DNA of 64,000 nucleotides from Bacteriovoracaceae bacterium UBA6153 (GCA_002428265.1 DIUR01000018.1:186001-250000), one strand, 5' to 3'. Positions 52,406 to 61,694 are shown, counted from the first letter of the stretch. The notes: generated by a model from the letters alone, not told the origin. Numbers and translations: made by a program.

Positions 52406-52426
52406 TGTCCCCCATGAAAGGGGACA
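52406..52426. repeat. TGTCCCC/GGGGACA inverted repeat between divergent signalling operons
   Basis: TGTCCCC (52406-52412) and GGGGACA (52420-52426) pair perfectly around CATGAAA. The outer bases GCTGT/ACAGC also match if a 5-base bulge is allowed. It lies in the 255-base region between the MHYT kinase gene and the response regulator gene, 85 bases before the regulator. It could be an operator (for the NarL-type regulator) or a hairpin. No other gene or clear RNA is seen in the region. Confidence 0.5.
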
Positions 52427-52510
52427 GCAATTGTGCCGATTTTGAGCTTTTGAGAAGCTTATTGCCAAAATGTTAAATATGCTGACAATTAAAGTCAGGA
52501 GTTCTAACTA

Positions 52511-53182
52511 ATGAAAAATCACGATTCGATGGCCACAGCAAACGGTTTAAAAATTGTCATCTGTGATGATCATTCAATTTCTCAACTCGGCATTCAATGT
52601 GCTCTGCAAGATTATTATCCAAATCGCGAATTAAAATTTTTGAAAGTGCTGACGGGAAAAGATGCCATTGAGCTTGTAAAAGAACACTCTCCAGACCTTC
52701 TAACACTAGATCTACACTTACCAGACATGGCGGGAATCGAAGTTCTAAAAACGATCCGCAACCTTGGGCTCAATACAAAGATACTTATTTTAACGAGTGA
52801 AGAAAGCCTATCTATGATTCTTCAACTATTAAGACATAATGCTAGCGCGATACTATTAAAGTCTTACTCACTATCAATGTTTGATGAGGCCTTAAAGTAT
52901 ATTGAAGAAGATTCATCTGGACGCACTTTTCTGGATTCTTCGCTTGAACATAAGCTTCAATTAGAATCGGAAAAGAAGCAACTGTCGTCACGAGAGTTTG
53001 AAGTACTCCAGCTAGTCCTCAAGGGCCACACGAATAAATCCATAGCAAGTCTCTTAGGCTGTTCTCCTGAAACAATAAAAACACATCGTTCTCGAATCAT
53101 GGAAAAAACAGAAACTCGAAGTCGCTCAGAAGTCATTGAGTGGTCTCAACGAAAGGTAATAGATCTTGGGAGTAAATCATAA
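52511..53182 (+). CDS. NarL/LuxR-type response regulator
   Basis: 223 residues. Seen: receiver domain (about 12-130) with acidic pocket DD19-20, phospho-acceptor D67 (LTLDLHLPDM), T95 and K117, then a C-terminal LuxR-type HTH (about 157-215, LSSREFEVLQLVLKGHTNKSIASLLGCSPETIKTH). CAGGAG is close to the ATG. The TAA overlaps the putative AUA start of the 7TM kinase gene, implying a coupled sensor-regulator pair. Targets unknown; the upstream inverted repeat could be an autoregulatory site. Confidence 0.93.
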   Translation: MKNHDSMATANGLKIVICDDHSISQLGIQCALQDYYPNRELKFLKVLTGKDAIELVKEHSPDLLTLDLHLPDMAGIEVLKTIRNLGLNTKILILTSEESLSMILQLLRHNASAILLKSYSLSMFDEALKYIEEDSSGRTFLDSSLEHKLQLESEKKQLSSREFEVLQLVLKGHTNKSIASLLGCSPETIKTHRSRIMEKTETRSRSEVIEWSQRKVIDLGSKS

Positions 53183-54573
53183 GTAGTTTATTAATTCTTT
53201 TAAATATTGGTGTCTTTATCACCTCCGTTCTTTTATTTGCTCAGTCCTGGCCATTTAGAAGAGTAAAGGCCATTCAGTACTTGCTAATTTTAACAATTTC
53301 TTTTTGTGTAGCATCGTTTTTTTCTTTGAATGTCTACACCGCCTCTAGTTTTGAAACCAAAGTATGGTTTTCACGTCTTCGTTATTTAGGATTTTCTTTC
53401 ATTACACCTGCTGGAGTTCTTTTTTTCTCCTACATATTAAAACGCTGGACGTGGCTTCAAAATAAATGGGTCAGTATTTTAATTTTTCTTCCGGGTATTA
53501 TCACGACTTTAATCACTTTTAATTTATTCGATCAAAACTTAATGGTGCACTCATACGCCCCTTACGATTACTTGGACGTCTCTGTTTTAACTTTTAAAAA
53601 TGGCCCTTGGTTTTTTGTCTATTATCCATGGACCAACCTTTTGACTCTTTCTGTAATGATCATGTTTATCCACTCATCAATAGTTGATAAGCCAAAAAGA
53701 AAACATATTTTCATTCTTTCTATTGGTGTCGTTATCGGAAGTGTTATTGATTTTTCAAGTGTTATCATAAACTCATCCCTTCGATGGATTATGCTTTCTG
53801 CGGGCACGTTTTCTATTAGTGAACTTGCAATTTTGTATGTATCTAAGAAGAACGATCTCTTTGGACTACTAACGCCTGAAAAAGAAAAACAAGCAAAACT
53901 TTTAGAACATCTCGATTTCCAGCAAAAGCTTTTAACACTTCTTACTCACGATCTTTCTGGCAACATTCGCAATCAGGCCAAGATTGCTCAATCACTAAAA
54001 AAGAGACTTCAGGATAATCATCATGAAATTCTAGATAGTCTAACGACTTCATCCCAGGCCTCAGATGATTTGATCGACAATATTATGAGATGGGTAAAAT
54101 CTCAAGACAGCCAATTCCTGCCTCAGATGCAAACAATTGAAGTGCACAATCTTTTTAAAAATTGCATAAGATCACTTCAAGGAACATTTGATGAGCAAAA
54201 GATTGAGATTGAAATCCAAGCAATAAGCAATCCTTTCTATGTAAAATGCGATGCTGAAATGATGGCCTCTGTTTTAAGGAATTTATTTTCAAACTCCATT
54301 AAAGCTTCTTCCCAATGGAATAAGATCACACTTCAGGTCACCGAAGATGAGTCTGAAACACTCTTCACTGTTATAGACCAAGGTGTTGGTATGACTTTAG
54401 AAAAAATAGACTCTCTATGGGACTCAAGAGCAGGTAAGCAAAAAACCAATGGAACCGGCTACGGAGTGGGATTGTTACTTGCCAGACACTTCATAGAGCT
54501 TCATCAAGGCAAGCTTGAAATTACTTCTATTCAGAATCAAGGGACTCAAGTGCAGTTTACGGTTCCACGTTGA
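53179..54573 (+). CDS. 7TM-type sensor histidine kinase, apparent AUA start
   Basis: Seven membrane helices (histidine kinase N-terminal 7TM domain), then HisKA-like LLTHDLSGNIRN (phospho-His near residue 257 of the long form) and HATPase with LRNLFSNSIKASS, VIDQGVGM and GTGYGVGL. The first standard in-frame start, TTG 53281, would delete helix I. The frame is open back to TAA 53173, and the codons between give SSLLILLNIGVFITSVLLFAQSWPFRRVKAIQY, a perfect first helix. GGGAG (53168-53172) stands 6 bases before ATA 53179, which overlaps the regulator stop (ATAA). So the start is AUA, or a mutated ATG. Cognate regulator: the preceding gene. Confidence 0.8.
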   Translation: MSSLLILLNIGVFITSVLLFAQSWPFRRVKAIQYLLILTISFCVASFFSLNVYTASSFETKVWFSRLRYLGFSFITPAGVLFFSYILKRWTWLQNKWVSILIFLPGIITTLITFNLFDQNLMVHSYAPYDYLDVSVLTFKNGPWFFVYYPWTNLLTLSVMIMFIHSSIVDKPKRKHIFILSIGVVIGSVIDFSSVIINSSLRWIMLSAGTFSISELAILYVSKKNDLFGLLTPEKEKQAKLLEHLDFQQKLLTLLTHDLSGNIRNQAKIAQSLKKRLQDNHHEILDSLTTSSQASDDLIDNIMRWVKSQDSQFLPQMQTIEVHNLFKNCIRSLQGTFDEQKIEIEIQAISNPFYVKCDAEMMASVLRNLFSNSIKASSQWNKITLQVTEDESETLFTVIDQGVGMTLEKIDSLWDSRAGKQKTNGTGYGVGLLLARHFIELHQGKLEITSIQNQGTQVQFTVPR

Positions 54574-54576
54574 GGA

Positions 54577-56334
54577 TTAAAATCTTTTTAATCCCTTCAC
54601 TTTTTCATCCTGATCAATATTTATATACTGATGAAAATCGAAAATAAAATCACTATCATGGAAATTCTTTACCCAGCTTTGTTGAACAATATAGCTTTGG
54701 GTATGAACGGTAAAAATCACAACCGCTTCATTTGCCAGAAATTGGTTTAACTTCTCATAAAGGGCAGTTCTCTCCGGTGTATTCTGCATCTTTACTGCAG
54801 CTTCAAAATCTTTATTAAACTGGGGATTATTATAGTTTGCACTATTGGCCCCAGGTGCAGAGTTAGGCCCATAGAAAATCTGAAGAAAATTTTCTGTATC
54901 TGGATAATCCCCAATCCAGCCGTAATCGATCATCTGCACGGCCCTCTTTTTTATTTTTGCCTGCAGCTCTGGTGAAAGATTTGTCACCACTTTAATTTTA
55001 ATGCCAATTTGCTCCATTTGTTTTTGAAAGAACTCTCCTTTTTGGCGAGCTGTCGTTGAGCTAGAGACATCCAGGGTAATCTCCGGTAATCCTACACCAT
55101 TAGGATATCCTGCCAATGCTAAAGTCTTTTTTGCGAGCTCTAGATTAGGACCTCGCCACTCATTTTTAAAACTAGGGTTATTTCCAGCAAGGCCTGGTGG
55201 TGAAACTGATGCCGCTGGAAAACCTGTACTATTATAAAAAAGCTCATTGGCCGCATTTGCATCATAGGCCAGACTCATTGCCCGGCGAAGATTAATGTTG
55301 TGAAAAATTTTGTAATCAAAATTAAACCCAATATAATAAACATCCAGGCTTGGCATAATGGTAAGACTTATCCCCTTCTTCTCCATCTCTGGAGACAATT
55401 TTTTGCCCACAATTGTAGAACTAAAATTATCTTTAGGAATCGATAAATAATCTAGCTCACCTTTATTAAACTTAAGCCATGCTGGTTGCGACTCGACCAT
55501 GACATTCACGACAATCTTATCAATGAGTGGAAGCTTCTTACCTGCATCTTTAAGTAAATGCTTAAATTCGGCCGAGGCTTCAGTTGGATAAAACTTTTCT
55601 CTATAAGTCGGATTTTTTGTAAAAACTAACCTTTTACTTTGATCAAATACAGGCAGTATGTAAGGCCCAGTTCCCACCGGATGATTGATAATCTCAGCTC
55701 CATATTTTGCGACAACTTCTTTAGCTACAACAAATGTAAAAGGCATCGCAAGAGAATATAAAAACTGCGGAAATACTTTTGAGAGTGTAAACTGAAGAGT
55801 GTACTTATCAATCGCTTTTAGTCCTTCGATCTCTTCATCGTAATTAGCAGAGGCCTGCACCTCATACTTTTTTCTCCATTCATTTAATCCTTTTATTTTT
55901 CCATCTAAAATCCACCATCCCGTTGCCTGATTCTTAGAATCAGCAAGACGTTTTATTGAATAGACAAAATCTGCAGCCTCTACTTCTCGTCCTTTGCCAT
56001 TAGGGAATGCGATGTCATCTTGAAAATGCACGCCTTTTCTTAACTTGAATGTATAAGTCATCCCATCAGCAGAGACTGTCGGCATTTCTTCAGCAAGGTT
56101 AGGAATAAGTTCAAATGGTATTTTGAGCCAATGATAATTAAGAAGGCCTTCATAAATTTTTGCCACTTGAGCAGCTGATCCAATATCACTTGTCATGATA
56201 GGATCAAAGCCTTTAATGTCTCCTGCTGCAATCACATTTAAAACTCGCTCGCCTGAGTCTTGTTTTTTACTACAGCTTGAAATGAGAATCAGCGTTACTA
56301 AGGAAATGACTTTAAATAATGTTGAAGCTTTCAA
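54577..56334 (-). CDS. Oligopeptide-type ABC substrate-binding lipoprotein (SBP_bac_5)
   Basis: 585 residues. Seen: lipobox LISSC (Cys21), then SBP_bac_5 motifs GDIKGFDPIMTSDIGSA, the family pattern TYTFKLRKGVHFQDD, DFVYSIKRLADS, HPVGTGPYIL, and INLRRAMSLAYDAN. Known: OppA/DppA-type proteins deliver peptides to ABC permeases. No opp permease or ATPase gene is adjacent, so it would rely on a distant system. It lies convergent with the 7TM kinase. Confidence 0.92.
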   Translation of the reverse strand: MKASTLFKVISLVTLILISSCSKKQDSGERVLNVIAAGDIKGFDPIMTSDIGSAAQVAKIYEGLLNYHWLKIPFELIPNLAEEMPTVSADGMTYTFKLRKGVHFQDDIAFPNGKGREVEAADFVYSIKRLADSKNQATGWWILDGKIKGLNEWRKKYEVQASANYDEEIEGLKAIDKYTLQFTLSKVFPQFLYSLAMPFTFVVAKEVVAKYGAEIINHPVGTGPYILPVFDQSKRLVFTKNPTYREKFYPTEASAEFKHLLKDAGKKLPLIDKIVVNVMVESQPAWLKFNKGELDYLSIPKDNFSSTIVGKKLSPEMEKKGISLTIMPSLDVYYIGFNFDYKIFHNINLRRAMSLAYDANAANELFYNSTGFPAASVSPPGLAGNNPSFKNEWRGPNLELAKKTLALAGYPNGVGLPEITLDVSSSTTARQKGEFFQKQMEQIGIKIKVVTNLSPELQAKIKKRAVQMIDYGWIGDYPDTENFLQIFYGPNSAPGANSANYNNPQFNKDFEAAVKMQNTPERTALYEKLNQFLANEAVVIFTVHTQSYIVQQSWVKNFHDSDFIFDFHQYINIDQDEKVKGLKRF

Positions 56335-56569
56335 AAAGAATCCTTTTAAAAAAATATATTTGTAAAAATATAGCCTTTAAATTTTAAAGTAGCCAGTCCT
56401 CCCCTGTCCCGCCCTAAAGCTTCTTTTTTGCCATCTTTTCAGGGCACTTACGCCCCATACTTCCTCTACACAAATCCAGAACCTTATTTCCTATTTTATG
56501 ATTATCTACTGAGTTACCTCAATCCATGCGATGATTATCTAAATTATTTAAAACTGTGTGGGAGCCTCT

Positions 56570-58315
56570 GTGAAAATTTCTTTTATGCTAATGTCCTTAT
56601 CTTTTAGTCAGCTAATTTTTGCCAGTGATCATATCTTGGGAAAATTTGATGGAGCTGTAAAAGATCTCGCTATCGGAAGAGTGTATTACATTGAAAGACA
56701 GTCTAAATTCAATGATTCAAAATGTTATGTTGAAAGTTTGTTAAAAGTTACAGGCCATGAGGACCAAAAAGATGAAATGCTCATTCCCTTGGCCTCTTAC
56801 CAATATACCTCGCCATCTGGTGGATACGGAGCCACAACGAACTTCTATCATACCTTTCCAGAAGATCTTGACTCTTACGGCGACAAAGATGCTGTCTATA
56901 AAATGAAGCTTATTCCAAATACTGCTAAACCTGCAGGAACACCCTATAAGGGAAAGCTTGCAGATGGGAGGGAATATGAAATTCCTAAAAACTGGGTCTT
57001 TAAGATTGAGCCAGCTCCAGACAAACAAAGAGTAGAAGTCTACAATGAAAAATTCGATAAATTAAAAGAGAAAATTGAAGAGTGTATTAAGAAGCGTCTT
57101 GAAAACGCTAAAAATAGCGGCGGTGGTGGTGGTAGCAGCGCTCCCACTAAAGATCCAGAAAAGAAAGAGGAACAAGACGATAACACTCTCCTTGGACAGA
57201 TTAGAACAACTTTTCCAGAATACAATGGTGTCAAGCACTCTGGTGCTAGTGGATCAATTGCTGATGATAAAAAACTCGAAGATCTATTATTAGGATTAGA
57301 AAAAAATCTTAATAAGTGCTCACCTTATAACGATGCATACAAATCTATTTTAGTAAAAAATTTACAATCTCCTTTAAGTGATTACCAAAGTTCTAAAACC
57401 CAAAGAGAAGCTCTCGTCAAAGAAAGAGCTGCTTTGATGGATACATTATCAAAAAATGCTAATTCAGACGCTAAGTCTTCCATCTCGGTTGTTCAGCTTT
57501 ACTCACTAGACCTGGATATCCTAAATGATGAGGCAGTGATTGATAGCATTGGTGGATCTTCTTTATTTACCCAAGATTCTAGCTCGGGTAGTGCTGCAAA
57601 AAGCTCGAGAATGATCTCAAAACAAAGATTCTTAGAAACTGTAAATAAAACTCTTAAAGAGCTTGAAAAGAAAAAAGAGAGTATCGAAAAGAAACTTTCA
57701 AGCTGCGACGAAGGCTTCATTCAGGCAATCAAAATCTCCCATGAAGGATGTCAAAGAATCTCTAAGATTGAAGTTTGCGCGGAAGATGGAGAATGTATCA
57801 TTGAAGAAAAAAGTGATCCAGTTCCAAATAGCTGCGAAACCAATGGTGACCTCGTGAAGGCCCAAGCTCAAGAGTTAAAACTACACATTACTCAAGTTAA
57901 TAAAAAGGAAACTTTATCTTCGAAGGCACTAGGGAAAAAGTATGTCGATTGGCAAAAAGAAATTATATCTGTTGCCAAAGATGCTACAAGCGCCATGACT
58001 GATTCTAATTATGATTGGGCCAAACCGTTAAATGTTTGCACTTCAAAAGATTTTGAAAAAGAAGTCGCATCAGAAGGGATCATGTGCCAATCACCTCCTC
58101 TTGCCGCATCTTATGATCAAACAATCGGATACATTAATCTGCAAATTGAACTCTTAACACAAATAGGCCAGCTAATCGATAAAGCTCTTGGTTATGATCA
58201 GTCTCAGGTAACAACTCTTTTGAATGTTAGGACTAAAAAGATTCAGAACTTAAAAAATACTTATAAGACCCTGACTGTAAAGAAAGAAGAGAAGAAAAAC
58301 TCAATGTTCCCTTAA
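56570..58315 (+). CDS. Large secreted coiled-coil protein of unknown function
   Basis: Start chosen at GTG 56570: GGGAG lies 5 bases upstream, and it opens a signal peptide (MKISFMLMSLSFSQLIFAS). The upstream GTG 56558 overlaps that site. 581 residues. Seen: N-terminal domain (about 25-170), a GGGGGSS linker, a Lys/Glu-rich region, long coiled coils (about 330-385), and many Cys in the C-terminal half (SSCDEGFIQ, EGCQRISKIEVCAEDGECI, NSCETN, NVCTS, IMCQS), suggesting disulfides outside the cytoplasm. No family known. Followed by the DUF3703 gene 11 bases later. Confidence 0.7.
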   Translation: MKISFMLMSLSFSQLIFASDHILGKFDGAVKDLAIGRVYYIERQSKFNDSKCYVESLLKVTGHEDQKDEMLIPLASYQYTSPSGGYGATTNFYHTFPEDLDSYGDKDAVYKMKLIPNTAKPAGTPYKGKLADGREYEIPKNWVFKIEPAPDKQRVEVYNEKFDKLKEKIEECIKKRLENAKNSGGGGGSSAPTKDPEKKEEQDDNTLLGQIRTTFPEYNGVKHSGASGSIADDKKLEDLLLGLEKNLNKCSPYNDAYKSILVKNLQSPLSDYQSSKTQREALVKERAALMDTLSKNANSDAKSSISVVQLYSLDLDILNDEAVIDSIGGSSLFTQDSSSGSAAKSSRMISKQRFLETVNKTLKELEKKKESIEKKLSSCDEGFIQAIKISHEGCQRISKIEVCAEDGECIIEEKSDPVPNSCETNGDLVKAQAQELKLHITQVNKKETLSSKALGKKYVDWQKEIISVAKDATSAMTDSNYDWAKPLNVCTSKDFEKEVASEGIMCQSPPLAASYDQTIGYINLQIELLTQIGQLIDKALGYDQSQVTTLLNVRTKKIQNLKNTYKTLTVKKEEKKNSMFP

Positions 58316-58326
58316 TAGTAAGAAAT

Positions 58327-58671
58327 ATGAACAAAATAGTAAAACTTCACTTTGCTAAAGAATTAACTCAATACCAAGATAGTTTAAAATTATCTCACTT
58401 TGAGGCATGCTGGAATCATTTAGAGCGTGCTCATATTCTCAGCCAAAATTACTGGAAACAGCATTTTGTCGTTCATTGCTGGATGTTTTCACTGGCACTC
58501 AAGACAAAAAATCGCAAAGAGATCTTAGGTCAGCTCCCTCGTTTATTATTGGCCATCCCTGGGTCTATTTTTAATAGAGCACCTAAGGGGAACATTGGGT
58601 CTTCTAAAGTGGGGATATTTGAGCCTATGGACTTGCCAGAGGATTTGAAGCTTATCTTAAAAAGTGAATAA
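58327..58671 (+). CDS. DUF3703 family protein
   Basis: 114 residues, soluble. Seen: the family's His/Glu-rich pattern FEACWNHLERAHILSQNYWKQHFVVHCWMF, LGQLPRLLLAIPGS, then RAPKGNIGSSKVGIFEPMDLPEDL. Known: DUF3703 proteins are small cytosolic proteins of unknown function, found near metal or mercury genes in other bacteria. The conserved His/Glu could bind a metal. It lies 11 bases after the secreted coiled-coil gene and is probably on the same transcript. Confidence 0.8.
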   Translation: MNKIVKLHFAKELTQYQDSLKLSHFEACWNHLERAHILSQNYWKQHFVVHCWMFSLALKTKNRKEILGQLPRLLLAIPGSIFNRAPKGNIGSSKVGIFEPMDLPEDLKLILKSE

Positions 58672-58693
58672 AGAAAGTAAAAAGCAATACTAA

Positions 58694-59716
58694 TTACGGC
58701 GGAGTTAATCTACAACAACGAGCAATCGCTACTGCTGCGACATCGATATCATTTTTGCCAAAGCAATCAGCCGCCCAACCATTTCCTTGAGGAATTGATG
58801 AGTGTAAATAACCTACGTTTCCATCAACGCAGTATCCACCACCACTCTGGATAGTGCTTCCAGAAGGACAAGTCGCAACCGAACCTGTTAGAGCTTGTGG
58901 CCCCTGAACCTCAAAACAATCAGGAGTTCCGTAATAGCGTCCATTTTTTAGAATCAATGATGTCGTACTGTCTTGTTTTAAGACCAACGAACTTCCCTGA
59001 GTATTATCTCCTCCCTCCGCAAACATCCCAGTATCACCGTCGTTTTCAAACGAGAAGCCAACATGAGAGAGGTCCTCTTGAGGAGTGCTCCCTTTACTTG
59101 CACGCACACCTCCGACAACTTCTAGCATTCCTCTTGGATCAGCTGTGCCAACTCCAACACGTCCACCAGAATAATAAATATCTCCTGCATCTGCACGAGT
59201 CCAAATATCAGTTGAAGCAGATGAAAGCGAGCGGCAGCCCGTAATATTATTGGCGCTATCAAATTCAACATGCAGTCTCATATTTTTTACGATGTCCCCA
59301 CTACCATTCTGAATTTTCTTTCTTTCAAAATTAATTGATAGGTTTGTTGTGTTCGTCGCTAAACTCACACCAGGGGCAGCGGCACTGATGGAATAAGATT
59401 TTACTTTTAGACCTGCGTCCCCTGACTCTGTATTAACAGCAAACTTAGGTTGACCTTTGTGAAACAATCTTAAAATTACACCAGGAGCAGTGGATTCCGC
59501 ATTTCTCCCACCGAGAGAAGCCATGCAGTTTACTGGATCAGATAAGATACTCACCATTTCATTAACAACTAAAAGGCTTTCTTGATCTACCTTAGACTTT
59601 ACGAGAGTCGTGGCACTTTGCTTGTTTAAATTCATAAGCACCACGGCCAATGCACCTAAAATGCCTGCCGCTACCATGACTTCTACTAATCCGAATCCAG
59701 AGTTGTTATTTTTCAT
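58694..59716 (-). CDS. Prepilin-like protein fused to a tail-fibre-like C-terminus
   Basis: 340 residues. Seen: class III-type prepilin leader MKNNNSG cut before FGLVEVMVAAGILGALAVVLMNL (mature Phe1, Glu5 conserved, long hydrophobic helix); a pilin-like domain; then, from about residue 190, GRVGVGTADPRGMLEVVGGVRASKG, the VGxGTxxPxxxLdVxG adapter of phage tail and endosialidase-type fibres; GFSFENDGDTGMF; and a Cys-rich end (GGGYCVDGNVG, CFGKND, RCCRL). No S74 autoprotease domain is visible. A tip adhesin or minor pilin is inferred. Confidence 0.7.
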   Translation of the reverse strand: MKNNNSGFGLVEVMVAAGILGALAVVLMNLNKQSATTLVKSKVDQESLLVVNEMVSILSDPVNCMASLGGRNAESTAPGVILRLFHKGQPKFAVNTESGDAGLKVKSYSISAAAPGVSLATNTTNLSINFERKKIQNGSGDIVKNMRLHVEFDSANNITGCRSLSSASTDIWTRADAGDIYYSGGRVGVGTADPRGMLEVVGGVRASKGSTPQEDLSHVGFSFENDGDTGMFAEGGDNTQGSSLVLKQDSTTSLILKNGRYYGTPDCFEVQGPQALTGSVATCPSGSTIQSGGGYCVDGNVGYLHSSIPQGNGWAADCFGKNDIDVAAVAIARCCRLTPP

Positions 59717-59868
59717 AGACTACAGTGTAACTAGTATCCTAATTAGCAGCAACTTGTTTAAGTACACTCCTTTTGATTATGATATCAAGTCGTTAAATAA
59801 AAACTAAACATTTTGCTCAGTTATTCCGATAGGCCATTTGATACTTATAAAAATCCAGGAGCCTCTAG

Positions 59869-60645
59869 ATGAAGACTTTAAGTTTAGGCCTTTTTTTTAC
59901 TCTGTTTAGTCATTCTTACGCTGAAGACATCATTTCACCTCTAGAGCGTTTTGTGGATTCTAAGACTGGTAAACTCGTTCGCGTGTGTGAAGTCAAAGGC
60001 ACTGAGCTTGTTGTAAAAGAAGTATGCGGAAAACATTGGGAAACATTTCCACGTAAAAGAGAAGAGCTTTATAGAGAAGTAAAAACGTATAACGAAATCT
60101 CCAAAGGAGATCTTGGTTTATTTCCAGTTAAGCAAAAAGATGGAACGATCCAGATACATTTTGGTAAAGTTGAAACCTTATATGAAAATGGACAAGTCCA
60201 TGTGATGCAGTCTGAATCAAAGAAAACTGGTTTTTCAAAAGGTGCGACACATTTCAATTTTGATTCTCGCCTTCTTGTAAAACTTGATAAGAAACACCCT
60301 CTCCTATCTTATTCTTTTATGTGCGCTAAAGAAGATACAAAAATTACTTACAGCTACAATGAAGGCCATACCTACTCAGTTAAAAAAGGTGAGAAAGTTG
60401 CGCTAAAAGGAATTTTTGACAATCAAACAGCAGTTATCTCACTCGACAATGCATGGAATAATTTTTGGGGATATGGACTCAATAATCAATTGACGGTTGA
60501 TCTGGCCAAACTTGAAATTTGTGAAGATGATAAAAAATCTGCTTTAGTAGATGATACATCAAGAGCAAGTACTAAAGAAGCAGCGGCCATTGAAGATTCT
60601 TCTACGGTAAATACAAAAGATAAATCAGAATCTATAGCAAAATAA
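59869..60645 (+). CDS. Exported protein of unknown function
   Basis: 258 residues. Seen: signal peptide (MKTLSLGLFFTLFSHSYA), then a beta-rich region with short Cys pairs (VCEVKGTELVVKEVCG) and a long acidic/Ser-rich low-complexity tail (about 215-258: SALVDDTSRASTKEA and DSSTVNTKDKSES). AGGAG is near the ATG. First of three consecutive genes for exported proteins, with 12-base spacing to the next. No family recognised. Confidence 0.65.
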   Translation: MKTLSLGLFFTLFSHSYAEDIISPLERFVDSKTGKLVRVCEVKGTELVVKEVCGKHWETFPRKREELYREVKTYNEISKGDLGLFPVKQKDGTIQIHFGKVETLYENGQVHVMQSESKKTGFSKGATHFNFDSRLLVKLDKKHPLLSYSFMCAKEDTKITYSYNEGHTYSVKKGEKVALKGIFDNQTAVISLDNAWNNFWGYGLNNQLTVDLAKLEICEDDKKSALVDDTSRASTKEAAAIEDSSTVNTKDKSESIAK

Positions 60646-60657
60646 GAAAACACCAAT

Positions 60658-61137
60658 ATGAAAACATTAATAACGTTAACATTTTTTTCATTTTTATTTA
60701 TTAGCTGCGGAAAGGAAGTTGTTCCAGACAGGACCGAAGCCTGTGATGGTAGCTCTGCTGAAAACTGCGAGTGCTTTAAGGCCACTAACAGAGAACGAGT
60801 CAATAAAGATCTTCCGGCCTTCAATTACTGCATGAGCTGTTTCAAGATGGCCCAAGAGCATGCTGATGATATGGCCAAGTATAATTATTTCTCACATGAC
60901 CGAGCTGCCGTAAGCGGACGCCCTGCTGAAACTTTTGCTGCTCGTGCAGGTCGCTTTGGACTTGGGTGGGGAGCTGGCGAAAACATCGCATCTGGCTCAA
61001 GTGGTAGTGGTGCTGTTGCTCAATGGATGGCAAGCCCTGGTCACAAAGCAAATATTTTAAACCCTTCGTTTAAATCTTTTGCATGTGGATACAATGGTGG
61101 ATTATCTGTTCAAGTTTTTTCAGCAGGTCAGCAGTAA
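60658..61137 (+). CDS. CAP-domain (SCP/PR-1 type) lipoprotein
   Basis: 159 residues. Seen: lipobox FISC (Cys17), then the CAP pattern ATNRERVNKDLPAF (CAP helix 1), MAQEHADDMAKYNYFSHD (His/Glu site), GENIASGS, and MASPGHKANILNPSFKSFACGY (SPGHxxNxL signature). Known: bacterial CAP/YkwD proteins are secreted, with unknown or sterol/lipid-related activity. It lies 12 bases after the preceding exported gene and 11 before the next lipoprotein gene. Confidence 0.88.
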   Translation: MKTLITLTFFSFLFISCGKEVVPDRTEACDGSSAENCECFKATNRERVNKDLPAFNYCMSCFKMAQEHADDMAKYNYFSHDRAAVSGRPAETFAARAGRFGLGWGAGENIASGSSGSGAVAQWMASPGHKANILNPSFKSFACGYNGGLSVQVFSAGQQ

Positions 61138-61148
61138 TCAAGGATTAT

Positions 61149-61688
61149 ATGAAAACATCTCTTCCAATATTCTTAGCACTAATCTTGTTTTCAAGTTGTG
61201 GTGTTGTTAAAGACACAAAAAAAGTTGTAGATGTTGTAAGTGACAAAAAAACGAATGCTGCCACATCAGCACCTCCGCTTCCATCTAAAGGGCCCTATAC
61301 GCCTGGTTCATATTTTAAATTATTAAAAGAAGTGGATTCAGGAAAGGATACCCGCTTTTATGAATTTAAGTATAAGACCGATGGAACATTTCTTATAATG
61401 CAAAGAAGTTTTGCGGGTGGGAATTTATCCGAAAATTACTATCACAAAACAACTGGAACCTTTACTGAAGCCAGTGGAATCATCACTCATACTATTTTAA
61501 CTGATACGTGCAATGATATGAATAGTTTTGTCGCCTCTGTTACAGGAAGCTCAGATGACATCATCCGAGTTGTAGCAAAAGGTGCCACAACTGATTTTTA
61601 CAGTACGATTAGTTGGAAAGTACCTCAGAATATTTCACAAGCACTAGCAAATGAGTTTGAAGATACTGGTTGTAGTCGCTTTAAATAA
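61149..61688 (+). CDS. Small lipoprotein of unknown function
   Basis: Start set at ATG 61149: AAGGA is just upstream and it gives lipobox FSSC (Cys17). The frame runs on to 61083 but would overlap the CAP gene and lose the signal. 179 residues. Seen: a lysine/valine tether, a Pro-rich linker, then a beta-rich domain (YFKLLKEVDSG, RFYEFKYKTDGTFLI). The style is like a lipocalin or a small solute-binding domain, with no firm family. Third gene of the exported-protein run. Confidence 0.65.
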   Translation: MKTSLPIFLALILFSSCGVVKDTKKVVDVVSDKKTNAATSAPPLPSKGPYTPGSYFKLLKEVDSGKDTRFYEFKYKTDGTFLIMQRSFAGGNLSENYYHKTTGTFTEASGIITHTILTDTCNDMNSFVASVTGSSDDIIRVVAKGATTDFYSTISWKVPQNISQALANEFEDTGCSRFK

Positions 61689-61694
61689 AAGCTC

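Noticed and set aside
56558..59880. GGAGCCTCT shared before the start codons at 56570 and 59869
   Set aside because: Nine bases containing a ribosome-binding core, shared by two sites, can arise by chance; no other similarity flanks them.
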